From Ruegeria arenilitoris (lineage in GTDB: Bacteria > Pseudomonadota > Alphaproteobacteria > Rhodobacterales > Rhodobacteraceae): DNA of 64,000 nt. A program made the translations under genes and the position numbers. The stretch lies in the NCBI RefSeq assembly GCF_013030265.1, contig NZ_WPZQ01000013.1:62001-126000 (forward strand), given 5' to 3'. The notes under the pieces are model-generated. The model made no database searches. It had not been told where the DNA came from and was given only the letters and a program-made list of their open reading frames with translations. Below, piece after piece: positions 16,476-24,810 of this stretch (its first letter is position 1; each line of letters begins with the position of its first letter).

Positions 16476-17590
16476 CTGACCCAACTCAAGACCATGTTGG
16501 CCTGACCGACACCTTTGCCTCGCGCCGCTATTTCCGTAAATTCGAGTTGATCTCGGTCCACCTCCTGCGCGTGGCCGCAACGATGGAGGCCGAGGGAGCG
16601 ATCAGCAAGCAAGAGGTGCGGATCGTGTCGCGCTACCTCTCGGGGCTGCTCTACACCTTCCGCGCGCTCAGCATGAAGTACCTGCTGGTCGGGCGCGATA
16701 CGGGGCGGTTCTTTGGCAGCCTTGCGATGGACAAGCGCGACAGCGGATTTCCGGTGGCGGCTGAGTTGCTGACCATGGCCAATGACGCACAGCAGGCGCA
16801 AGTGCATCTGGCGAACATGCCCTCGGAAGACGACCTGAAAACCGACATGGTGCGCACCATCATTAGCGACCGGGAAATCCCCACCAAGCTGCAATTTGCG
16901 CTGTCTCAGCGGCTCTATTACGAGGAATTGCTAAAGGGTGAGTTGTTTTGGGCCCGCAACGATCCTGAATGCCATTGGATCGGCAATGAGGGAGACCGGC
17001 GCAAGTTTCTGATCCACTGGGCGGTCTATGACAGCCAGATCAACCTGCCGGTCATTTACCTGATGCAGCTTGAGGACAGCGGTAAAACCGCTCTGCCCAA
17101 GGACCAACGTCGCTGGCCCGAGGTGCAGGCGCATCTGATGGCGCAGTCGCTGGGCGGGTTGAAACTGGTGACCATCGCCAAAGGCTTCGATCAGGATTTT
17201 GACGACCTGCACCCCAAGCACCTGCGCCGCATCCATGTGGGTCCGATGTATTCCTCGGCCTACACTGAGCAATCCGGCCCCCTGCGGCAGGTGTTGGAAG
17301 ACGCGCAAGCGCCCGAGGGGCAGGACTGGGCGCTGGCCTGGACCACCGAAGAGCTGGAAAGCGAAGAGGTGATCGAAGAGCGCGCCGGGTGGTTCTCGAC
17401 CGTTGAGCGCGAGGTGTTTGCGTTGGACCCGTTCGGCGGGCAGGGGGCCGAAACCGGCGCCACCCGTACCCAGCGGTCGATCATCCTGCCCCAGCGCCCG
17501 TTTCAGGTGCTGGCCGAACGCAACCCGCCGGGTTTTGCCGACGTACGCAAGTTCGTCGTCAGCAAGACCGGACAGGTGTTGAGATATTGA
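16472..17590 (+). CDS. unrecognised helical protein of the accessory operon
   Basis: 372 residues starting at ATG 16472, with the ATGA overlap deciding the start. No signal peptide, membrane span or catalytic motif. The N-terminal third is helical (FRKFELISVHLLRVAATMEAEG, YLSGLLYTFRALSMKYLLVGRD); the C-terminal part is mixed with Trp/Pro-rich patches (GWFSTVEREVFALDPFGG, IILPQRPFQVLAERNPPGF). I know no family for it. It lies 22 bases before the AAA ATPase gene, so a partnership with that ATPase is a reasonable inference. Confidence 0.6.
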   Translation: MTDPTQDHVGLTDTFASRRYFRKFELISVHLLRVAATMEAEGAISKQEVRIVSRYLSGLLYTFRALSMKYLLVGRDTGRFFGSLAMDKRDSGFPVAAELLTMANDAQQAQVHLANMPSEDDLKTDMVRTIISDREIPTKLQFALSQRLYYEELLKGELFWARNDPECHWIGNEGDRRKFLIHWAVYDSQINLPVIYLMQLEDSGKTALPKDQRRWPEVQAHLMAQSLGGLKLVTIAKGFDQDFDDLHPKHLRRIHVGPMYSSAYTEQSGPLRQVLEDAQAPEGQDWALAWTTEELESEEVIEERAGWFSTVEREVFALDPFGGQGAETGATRTQRSIILPQRPFQVLAERNPPGFADVRKFVVSKTGQVLRY

Positions 17591-17612
17591 AGACAGCAAA
17601 GGCGATTTTGAA

Positions 17613-19544
17613 ATGAGTTTGACGTCAGATCAGATGGAATTGCGCGAAGACGACATTCGCAAGCATTATCCCGCAGCGACCGCCTTGCTGAATGGGTTCG
17701 AACACGCACCGCGGATTGCCAAGGCGGTTGAGGTCGCCGTTGAACGTTCTCCGGGTGTGTCGACCGGGCGACGGTTTCGATCCACCACGCCGGGGTTGGT
17801 GACACGCCGTACCGCGCGGGCGGATGGGGTGCATCTGGTTGAGAGGATCGAGGCCTCGGACGATGGCGATGCGCTGGTCTCGCCGCCGCAGGCCACGACG
17901 CAGCAGGCTATTCGGCGGGCTATAGCCATTGCTCTGGCCGTAGCCGAGGCATATGCGGAGCAAACCCCACTGGCCGATCTGAAACGTGCGAATCTTGCAG
18001 GTGATCTACCTGCTGCGCGCAAGACCGAGTTCTCGGAATTGCTAACGGCTGAGGCTCTGATCACCTCTCACACGTTCGGCAACGCACTGGCCTATCTGAT
18101 GTCTTCGCATCTTGGTGAGACGACCGCCGATATCGGTGAGATCGAAGAAGTTCTGACCGACAATGGCCAACTCGCCCTGCATGGCGCGCTATGGGAGCTG
18201 GACCAAACGCTGGCCAAACACGCGCCCGACGATGCGCATCTCATTGCGGCCACCAGCGCCTATGCTGAACAGCTGATGGAAAAGGCGGCCCTGCGCGCGC
18301 AGTCTGCTGGCCACCTGGGCCCGTTCCAGAACGCCGCCTGGCATATCGAGGCCGACGACCTGACGATCCGAGGTTTTGAGCCGGCCTCAAAGGCCAAATC
18401 CACCACGCTAACCATGACATTCAAGAAACCGAACGAGGTGGTGGGCAACCATATCGCCAAGTATCAGGCGATGAAGCTAGCCAAGATGGTGATGGCCTAT
18501 GACTTCGACCGCCGCCTGAACCCGTTCGCGGAACTCGGCGGGTTCATCTTCACCTTCATGGGCGACGGCAAACCGGGTACCGGCAAAACCACCCTGATCC
18601 AGATGATGGCCGGGCTGATCAACGACTACTGCCAGAATGCGGGCTATCCGTTTCGCTATCAGAACCTGAGCACCGACAATATCGACAGCTATCAGGGCAA
18701 GTCCGGCCAGAACGCCAAGGCCTTCATCAACACGATTATCGACCCCTCGGTCATCGGCTTCGGCACTATCGATGACATCGACCAGCTGGCAGGCAAGCGC
18801 GGCGACCGACAATCGTCAGCCGGGCAACTGGAAATCACCGCCGTGCTGATGGAGAGCTTTGCGGGTGCCAACACCGTCGTGCGCGGCAACTGCACCTTTG
18901 GCATGTTCTCGAACTACCCCGAGAACGTGGACGACGCCCTGCGTCAGCGCGCAGGTGCGCGGTTCCTGGTGGACGGGCCGCAAACGCGCGAGGACTACAT
19001 CGACATCCTGCACCTGCTGATGGGCCGTAACCACGACATCCCGCTGGGAGAACACGAAGCCTATGCTGCGCAGGAAATCAAAAAGGCCGTCGCCGCCAGT
19101 TTCGAAAGCCACGCCCGCCCGCATGAGGACGCTCTGCTGCAGGTCTATGACCGAGTGTCCGGCGAGATCGGCCAGATGGACACCATCGCCAAGCTGGGCA
19201 CCTACCTCAAGGCGATCCAGCAGGCTGATGAGCGTTTCACCGGCCGCGCGATCAAGAACATCACCGACGCGGTCAAGGTTCGCGCGATGGATTTCGAACT
19301 GCCCGACGAATGGATGGAGAACCCCGACCTGTTCCTGTTCCGCGACTACGACACCAAGAAGGCGATGATCGAGGACCTGCGCCAGCCGATCACGGTCGAG
19401 ATGGTGATCCAAGAGATCAACCGCTACGCCGACAGCGAGTTCCGCTATGCCGACAAGAGCGACGAGGTCGCCATCGAAAACGCCGTCCGCGAGATGGGCC
19501 GGATGGAAGAGGCCAAGCGGCGGTATTTGGAGGGGAAGGGGTAA
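17613..19544 (+). CDS. AAA-family ATPase, motor of the accessory operon
   Basis: 643 residues. An N-terminal helical domain (about 1-300) has no recognised fold. The AAA module then follows: Walker A GKPGTGKT at 319-326 (Lys325), a Walker-B-like strand IGFGTIDDID at 381-390, and a likely arginine finger in LRQRAGARFLVDGP (Arg444/446). The second region of homology and lid lie at 450-560. No protease or nuclease domain is fused, so it probably remodels or assembles a partner. Its stop abuts the next ATG without a gap. It is the best-defined member of the cluster. Confidence 0.8.
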   Translation: MSLTSDQMELREDDIRKHYPAATALLNGFEHAPRIAKAVEVAVERSPGVSTGRRFRSTTPGLVTRRTARADGVHLVERIEASDDGDALVSPPQATTQQAIRRAIAIALAVAEAYAEQTPLADLKRANLAGDLPAARKTEFSELLTAEALITSHTFGNALAYLMSSHLGETTADIGEIEEVLTDNGQLALHGALWELDQTLAKHAPDDAHLIAATSAYAEQLMEKAALRAQSAGHLGPFQNAAWHIEADDLTIRGFEPASKAKSTTLTMTFKKPNEVVGNHIAKYQAMKLAKMVMAYDFDRRLNPFAELGGFIFTFMGDGKPGTGKTTLIQMMAGLINDYCQNAGYPFRYQNLSTDNIDSYQGKSGQNAKAFINTIIDPSVIGFGTIDDIDQLAGKRGDRQSSAGQLEITAVLMESFAGANTVVRGNCTFGMFSNYPENVDDALRQRAGARFLVDGPQTREDYIDILHLLMGRNHDIPLGEHEAYAAQEIKKAVAASFESHARPHEDALLQVYDRVSGEIGQMDTIAKLGTYLKAIQQADERFTGRAIKNITDAVKVRAMDFELPDEWMENPDLFLFRDYDTKKAMIEDLRQPITVEMVIQEINRYADSEFRYADKSDEVAIENAVREMGRMEEAKRRYLEGKG

Positions 19545-20381
19545 ATGGACGCTGTAGAGCGACCCAACTTCTGGCGTTTTGGCAATCCCATCATGTGGGC
19601 CTGCATTACTACGATGGGTTTCGTTGCATTGATCGTTTGGTTTGGGTTGGCTCCGACTTGCAATGGCGACCTGTTTCCGAAAGGCGATTGCCCTCCGAAA
19701 TGGCGACACCTCTACGCTGCCCCACCAAATGAGGTGGGAGATACGCTTGCAGGTTTAGCGGGAGTACTTGCGTTCATTTGGTTGATTGCGACTGTATTGC
19801 TGCAATCCGTTGAGCTTGGCGAGCAAAGGCGCGTACTCGCGTTGCAAAAAGAAGAAATGGAGGAGCAGCGAAAAGCTACCCAAGATATGGCTGCGGCGAT
19901 GGGTGTGCAGTCGCAGATTTTTGAAGACGAAAAGCTTTATAGAAATGAAGCTCGAAGTCATCAGCTTTTGTTAGCTAAAGTCGACGCGCTGCGTAGGATT
20001 TCACGTAGCATAGTAGATTGGAACAGTCTCGAAATTGAGTTTAGCGAAGATAATGACATCTATGATCTATGCAGAGAGTTAGATAGTGCGAAAGAACTGG
20101 CCGACGTATCTGAAGGTCTGCTCAATTTTTTCTCATTTCTGCCCGACAGGATTTCACTACTTTCAATCGATGATTGGATGGAAACAAAAACATATTTTTA
20201 CGAGCAAGCTGAAAGCGTAACAAAAGTTGCTTCAGAAATTCTTTTGTTAGATCAAAGTCTCTCATTGGCAGATCGTCAGCTTGTCACAAATATGAACTTA
20301 GGGACTCTAATAAAATGCACTCAAAATGTGACACTCAAATATAGCCGTTTCAAGGAAGAACACGTGAGGCCAAAACTATGA
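19545..20381 (+). CDS. two-TM coiled-coil membrane protein, AT-rich
   Basis: 278 residues: two transmembrane spans (about 16-35 and 68-87), then a basic/acidic coiled coil (88-124: EQRRVLALQKEEMEEQRKA) and a helical cytoplasmic tail. Two TM helices followed by a Q/E/R coil occur in several putative phage abortive-infection proteins (putAbiC-like); the similarity is architectural only. By my hand count, bases 19921-20340 are about 38% G+C, far below the flanking genes, which suggests recent acquisition or cassette exchange. Flush with the ATPase gene and ATGA-coupled to the next gene. Confidence 0.6.
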   Translation: MDAVERPNFWRFGNPIMWACITTMGFVALIVWFGLAPTCNGDLFPKGDCPPKWRHLYAAPPNEVGDTLAGLAGVLAFIWLIATVLLQSVELGEQRRVLALQKEEMEEQRKATQDMAAAMGVQSQIFEDEKLYRNEARSHQLLLAKVDALRRISRSIVDWNSLEIEFSEDNDIYDLCRELDSAKELADVSEGLLNFFSFLPDRISLLSIDDWMETKTYFYEQAESVTKVASEILLLDQSLSLADRQLVTNMNLGTLIKCTQNVTLKYSRFKEEHVRPKL

Positions 20382-21715
20382 TCCGCCTCATCGAAAAAGG
20401 CCTGATGTTTGGCAACCTCGTCCACATCTCCAGCCCGGCTCTGGTCGAGCGTTATAACCGCGCGTTGCAACATCTGGCGGGCAAGACCACGGCGCTGACG
20501 GATTTTCATGTCGATATCTCGGGCTATTCGCCAGAGGTGGGGATTGAGTTGGAGGATGAGCTCTACCTCAACCCCAACGGGATCAACCGGCAGTTTATCC
20601 TGCTGACGACCGAGCAGAAACGCGCGCCTTTGCTGAACGTCAAATTCTCGACCTCGCGCGATATCCTGCGCGAATTCATTGAGATGAACGAGGCGCAGCT
20701 GTTTGCCCTGACCGCCACCGATGCGGTGGCCGGAGAGCTGGTGAACTCGGTTTTCAAACTCACTACGCCGCGCGACCTGCTGAACCTGCGCAAGATTGAG
20801 ATCGAGGCTGACACTGCAGGCGGCACCCTGCGCAAGGCCGAGCAACTCGCGGGCATGGTCGAACGGTTCAAGACAAAAGAGGACGCCTGGTTCGACGATG
20901 TGCTGATCGCGAAAATGATCGAGACAGCCAAGGAAACCGGTGACGTCACACGAAACCCTGTTCGCCTGCGTCACACCGCATTCGAGCAGCGCAACTTTTG
21001 GACGGCGCATTTCGGTGGCTTGTACCTGTTCCCGGATCTGGATCACCCGGCGGCGATTTGCATGGGCGAAAAGCCCGATGATATGCCGATCAAATATGTA
21101 TTTGACCCGTCGCAGCGAAACCAGATAGCCAAATTCCTCAATTACAACGATCTTGTCGAACCCATCGTCAAGGCGCGCGGCGTGGATGCCGCCGCGATCC
21201 TGCAACAGAAGATGGATTTCCTGACGATCGATGCTGCAGCAAACGCGGACGTGGATCTGACCGGACTTGACCGCAGTGATATGCGACGGTTAGCCCGCAA
21301 TCACGCGGATCGCCTGCCAGAAGCCTATCACGGATTGGCGCAAATGTTGCGCTGGGCAACGGATGGTGGGCCATGGCCGCGCATTACATCCGATCACCCG
21401 GCCTATTTTTATACCTTGCGCGCCGCCAATACCCCACACCGCGATCTGGTAAACATGCTGCTGGCCGAGTTGGCCCCGTTGGACCCCCGCCAGTTGTTCA
21501 TCTGCCACAAGCCCTTGTTCTACAGTACTTACGCCACGTGGCCCGAAACCAAAAAAGCCTTTGTTGCTGACTTCCTTGCGCGCGAGTATCAGGTGGACAA
21601 AACTGGTGCACGCGCTGCGCTGTTCGGGCATGAGCCGGATATGAGTGGGGAGGACTACATCGCAGAGGATATAATTGCGCGGGTAGGGCCCTGGGGTGCT
21701 GTTGGGAGGAACTGA
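20378..21715 (+). CDS. unrecognised 445-residue protein of the accessory operon
   Basis: Soluble, mixed alpha/beta protein without signal peptide. Features: MIRLIEKGLMFGNLVHISSPALVERYN at the N-terminus, FHVDISGYSPEVGIELEDELYLNP, and a C-terminal region with FICHKPLFYSTYATWPETKKAFV. I suspect a Rhodobacterales-restricted DUF family but cannot confirm it. G+C content returns to the local norm here. It overlaps the AT-rich gene by ATGA and its stop abuts the next ATG, so it belongs to the same transcript. Confidence 0.6.
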   Translation: MIRLIEKGLMFGNLVHISSPALVERYNRALQHLAGKTTALTDFHVDISGYSPEVGIELEDELYLNPNGINRQFILLTTEQKRAPLLNVKFSTSRDILREFIEMNEAQLFALTATDAVAGELVNSVFKLTTPRDLLNLRKIEIEADTAGGTLRKAEQLAGMVERFKTKEDAWFDDVLIAKMIETAKETGDVTRNPVRLRHTAFEQRNFWTAHFGGLYLFPDLDHPAAICMGEKPDDMPIKYVFDPSQRNQIAKFLNYNDLVEPIVKARGVDAAAILQQKMDFLTIDAAANADVDLTGLDRSDMRRLARNHADRLPEAYHGLAQMLRWATDGGPWPRITSDHPAYFYTLRAANTPHRDLVNMLLAELAPLDPRQLFICHKPLFYSTYATWPETKKAFVADFLAREYQVDKTGARAALFGHEPDMSGEDYIAEDIIARVGPWGAVGRN

Positions 21716-21982
21716 ATGATCGTTGCAATCCGTTTCCTGATCCCACTGTTGATCATTCTGACCGTGATTTACTTTGGGCTTTCGATCTACTCCCGTCTAG
21801 TGCGACGTCGCAAGTTGATCGCGCATTGGGAAAGGAAGGGAATGACCGGTGACCGGGATGCATTTGTCGCACGCGGGCTGAAGAAATATGACAACTCCTT
21901 TCGCCGGAAACTCTTGCTGGGCGTTTACGTCGTCCCGCTTGGGGCAATCGCCCTGCTTATCTACATAACCAATTTCAAATGA
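21716..21982 (+). CDS. 88-residue two-TM membrane protein
   Basis: Starts directly after the previous stop. Transmembrane helices at about 4-25 (AIRFLIPLLIILTVIYFGL) and 66-86 (LLLGVYVVPLGAIALLIYI) are joined by a basic cytoplasmic loop (RLVRRRKLIAHWERKG, LKKYDNSFRRK). The charge pattern puts both termini outside and the loop inside. Function unknown; likely part of the membrane complex with the following gene, 11 bases on. Confidence 0.65.
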   Translation: MIVAIRFLIPLLIILTVIYFGLSIYSRLVRRRKLIAHWERKGMTGDRDAFVARGLKKYDNSFRRKLLLGVYVVPLGAIALLIYITNFK

Positions 21983-21993
21983 GGACCGGATAG

Positions 21994-22641
21994 ATGGTCT
22001 ATGTCAAATGGGCGTTCATCATAGTTTTCTGGGGTTTGATCGCCTCGGTGCTGGAATATACCTTGCCGCAACAGGATGTGGTGCGGATCGTCAAAACCGA
22101 AGTGCGGCGGGTTGATTTCGGCGAGAACTCGATTTTCTGGGCGCAACAGGACACCGGTCAGGAGACTGCGCAGTCGATAAACCGCGATGTGCGTTTCGTC
22201 GAAACCTTCCGTCCCAACGGAAAGCCGCGCGTTTATCGGAATGAGGATACTGGTTGGGGCTGGCCGCCCTATTTCAAGCTCGACAGTTCGAACCTGCAGG
22301 CCGAATTGACCAATCTTGTGTCGACCGCGGATAACCCGCAATGGGTGGTGTTGCGCCATTATGGCTGGCGCAATCAGCTGATGTCGATTTTCCCCAATGT
22401 GGTATCGGTGCGCCCGGTAGACAGTCCGGACGTTCGGCTAATCCCATGGTTCAACATCATTTTCCTGACTGTATTCTTTGCCATCGTCTGGGCACTTTGG
22501 GTGCGCTGGCGCCGTTTCCGGCAGCGCCGCATTGACCCGATGTTGGAAAGCGTCGAGGACGGTTTTTATGCTGCGGGCGATGCCATCGAAGAAAAGCGGG
22601 GCAGATTCCGCCGTTGGCTGGATAGTTGGAAGTCGAAATAA
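21994..22641 (+). CDS. DUF1523-like membrane protein, last gene of the accessory operon
   Basis: 215 residues. The N-terminal TM helix (about 4-22) is followed by a periplasmic domain (about 25-147; RVDFGENSIFWAQQDTG, TFRPNGKPRVYRNEDTGWGWPPYFK, QWVVLRHYGWRNQLMSIFPN). A second TM helix (about 149-171) and a basic cytoplasmic tail follow. From memory this matches the DUF1523 family of Rhodobacterales, which has no assigned function. It ends 65 bases before the convergent flgI stop. Confidence 0.65.
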   Translation: MVYVKWAFIIVFWGLIASVLEYTLPQQDVVRIVKTEVRRVDFGENSIFWAQQDTGQETAQSINRDVRFVETFRPNGKPRVYRNEDTGWGWPPYFKLDSSNLQAELTNLVSTADNPQWVVLRHYGWRNQLMSIFPNVVSVRPVDSPDVRLIPWFNIIFLTVFFAIVWALWVRWRRFRQRRIDPMLESVEDGFYAAGDAIEEKRGRFRRWLDSWKSK

Positions 22642-22699
22642 ACCGGCTAAACAGATCATTCCGAGTGATGTCAGTGGGGCGCTGCGACCCGGAGTTTCA

Positions 22700-22725
22700 C
22701 CGAGTTCATCTAACGATGAACTCGG
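22700..22725. terminator. 11-bp hairpin spanning the flgI stop codon
   Basis: CCGAGTTCATC (22700-22710) and GATGAACTCGG (22715-22725) form a perfect 11-bp stem with a 4-base loop. The flgI stop (22706-22708, minus strand) lies inside the stem, so the last flgI codons are part of the structure. It separates the convergent accessory and flagellar operons. No T run, so it may stabilise 3' ends rather than terminate. Confidence 0.45.
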
Positions 22726-23800
22726 CATGAAGAGCTCCTGCGGCCTTGATCGTTTTGAGTATGTCGATCATGTCCCGAGGTGAAACGCCCAGAGCGTTCA
22801 GGCCCGCGACAACTTCTGACAGGGTCGTCGCCTCCGGAATTTCCGCAAGGCCAGTCCCTTCATCTTCTTCTATGTCGGCGAATGTTCTGGGGACCACGAC
22901 GGTTTCGCCTCTGGCAAAGGGATTAGGCTGGACTGCGATTGGCGCTTCTTCGACTCTCAGGGTCAGGTTGCCCTGAGAGACAGCAACGCGCGAAATACGG
23001 ACTTCCTGCCCCATAACAATGGTGCCGGATCTCTGATCGACCACAACCCGAGCTTTGGATTCAGGCTGGACGAGGATATTCTCGATGCGCCCGATAGCAT
23101 GCGCTGTCGATAGGGCCTGGGTGGCGGCGATGTTCAACTCAACTGTGCCGGAATCCCGCATGATGGCCACCGCGCGATTGAACTCGGTATTGATTGCGGT
23201 CTCGATGCGCCCGGCCGTTGTGAAATCAGGCTCCCGAAGGGCCAGCCGCAACTGGGTCAGTGCGGACAATTCAAAGTCGATTTCCCGTTCAACCCGTGCA
23301 CCAGAAGGAATGACCCCGGATGTCGGGACACCGCGCACAACTGTGGCTGCTTCACCCTCGGCCACAGCTCCGCCTGCCAGAACTGTACCCTGGGCCACCG
23401 CATAAATTTGCCCGTCCGCCGCGTTGAGTGGGGTCATGATGAGCGTGCCACCGAGCAAACTTTTGGAGTCTCCGATCGCTGAAACCGTCACATCAATCTG
23501 GCCGCCGACCCGCGAAAAAGGCGGCAGGCTGGCTGTCACCAAAACGGCGGCGACATTTTTGGGGCGAAAATCCTCACCGTTCACATTGACGCCCAAACGC
23601 TCAAGAATGTTGGACATGATCTCTTCGGTAAATGGCGAATTGCGCAAGCCATCACCGGTTCCGTTCAGCCCGACGACAAGGCCGTAACCCACCAGATCGT
23701 TGCCGCGAACACCATCGAACTCCACAAGATCCTTGAGCCGGATCGCGCCAGCGCTGGCGATGCCCGGGATCATAACCAGAAGAAAAACAAGGATTCTCAT
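22706..23800 (-). CDS. flgI: flagellar P-ring protein FlgI
   Basis: Periplasmic ring protein forming the rod bushing in the peptidoglycan layer. 364 residues with signal peptide MRILVFLLVMIPGIASAG. Family blocks: GVRGNDLVGYGLVVGLNGTGD, FRPKNVAAVLVTASLPPF, GGTLIMTPLNAADGQIYA, VVVDQRSGTIVMGQEVRIS and the C-terminal LNALGVSPRDMIDILKTIKAAGALHAE. ATGA overlap with flgL upstream. Last gene of the leftward hook-rod block. Confidence 0.97.
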   Translation of the reverse strand: MRILVFLLVMIPGIASAGAIRLKDLVEFDGVRGNDLVGYGLVVGLNGTGDGLRNSPFTEEIMSNILERLGVNVNGEDFRPKNVAAVLVTASLPPFSRVGGQIDVTVSAIGDSKSLLGGTLIMTPLNAADGQIYAVAQGTVLAGGAVAEGEAATVVRGVPTSGVIPSGARVEREIDFELSALTQLRLALREPDFTTAGRIETAINTEFNRAVAIMRDSGTVELNIAATQALSTAHAIGRIENILVQPESKARVVVDQRSGTIVMGQEVRISRVAVSQGNLTLRVEEAPIAVQPNPFARGETVVVPRTFADIEEDEGTGLAEIPEATTLSEVVAGLNALGVSPRDMIDILKTIKAAGALHAEFIVR

Positions 23801-24810
23801 CTCAGGAAGTTCACCAGTGACAGGTTCGCATTGCGAACAGTTACGGAATACAGGCTCTCCAGTTGGAACTGCACGGTTTTCAGTTTGGATGCAGTTTCGT
23901 AGGGGTCCGCCGCGATCAAAGCGTTTCGCGCGTATTCCATGCTGGTTTTTGCGGCTGAATTGCGTGTTGCAGCCTGTTCTATTCGCGCCTCGGATGCTCC
24001 GACTTGCGCACGTAGCTTGATGGTCTCATCTTTGGTGTTGGCCAGCTCGACGCCCAGTTCCTTAAATAGCACCGTCCTTTGATCAGGCGTCAGGCCAAGG
24101 GCGCTGTCCGTTGCCAATGCGGCAACCGCGACATCACGCAGCGCAGATCGAAGCGCAGGGTCATTTGCGGTTATTGGGACCGAGATATTTTCATTCTCGG
24201 CAATTTCCATTGGCGCGAGTGTTTTGTCCGATCCCTGATAGATCACGGCCTCGAACCCGGTTGGATCATTGAACCAATCTCTGGCTGCGTTACGGATATC
24301 TGTTGGGGTGGTCAGACCGGTCAATTCGGCCTTCAATGCCGTCAGCAAAGTTTCAGCGGATGCCAGAGGTGAAACATCGGTCGCCGTTCCCGAATACAGG
24401 CTACGCCCGCCCGCCCGCGTGTTCAGAGCGGAAATCATCGTGTCCAGCTCATTGCGTGCTTGAACAGAAGCCTGATCATGTGTGACGGCCTGATTTGCGG
24501 TTCCAAAGGAAAGCAGTGACGAGGATAAATTGCTGATCGAACTGTTGAAGGTTTCGAGACTCAACTGCATCGCATCCGTAAACAAACGCGCCTCGCTCGT
24601 GACAACTGAATAGGCGTTTAGCTGCGACAGCTTGTGATCCAGATCCAGCAGGTGAGAATAATCTCCGTCGAGCCGACCAGAGACATCCTGCACCTTGCCG
24701 GTGGACATCTCATACGACAGCGTTTCAATCTGTGATTTGATTTCGGTGCTCCGCGTCCGCAGGGTCAGACCGCGTGCGAGGTCACCAATAGAAGTCAGGG
24801 TCATGATCAA
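23797..24810 (-). CDS. flgL: flagellar hook-filament junction protein FlgL
   Basis: 337 residues. A flagellin-like N-terminal helix (SIGDLARGLTLRTRSTEIKSQIETLSYEMSTGKV) and the C-terminal D0/D1 helix (TSMEYARNALIAADPYETASKLKTVQFQLESLY) identify the hook-associated protein 3 family. The middle has RAGGRSLYSGTATDVSPL. It overlaps flgK upstream and flgI downstream by 4 bases each. An internal Met at residue 3 is an alternative start. Confidence 0.93.
   Translation of the reverse strand: MIMTLTSIGDLARGLTLRTRSTEIKSQIETLSYEMSTGKVQDVSGRLDGDYSHLLDLDHKLSQLNAYSVVTSEARLFTDAMQLSLETFNSSISNLSSSLLSFGTANQAVTHDQASVQARNELDTMISALNTRAGGRSLYSGTATDVSPLASAETLLTALKAELTGLTTPTDIRNAARDWFNDPTGFEAVIYQGSDKTLAPMEIAENENISVPITANDPALRSALRDVAVAALATDSALGLTPDQRTVLFKELGVELANTKDETIKLRAQVGASEARIEQAATRNSAAKTSMEYARNALIAADPYETASKLKTVQFQLESLYSVTVRNANLSLVNFLR

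Noticed and set aside
18816..19709. 297-codon open frame on the - strand
   Set aside because: Antisense to the AAA ATPase and the next gene; no supporting signals.
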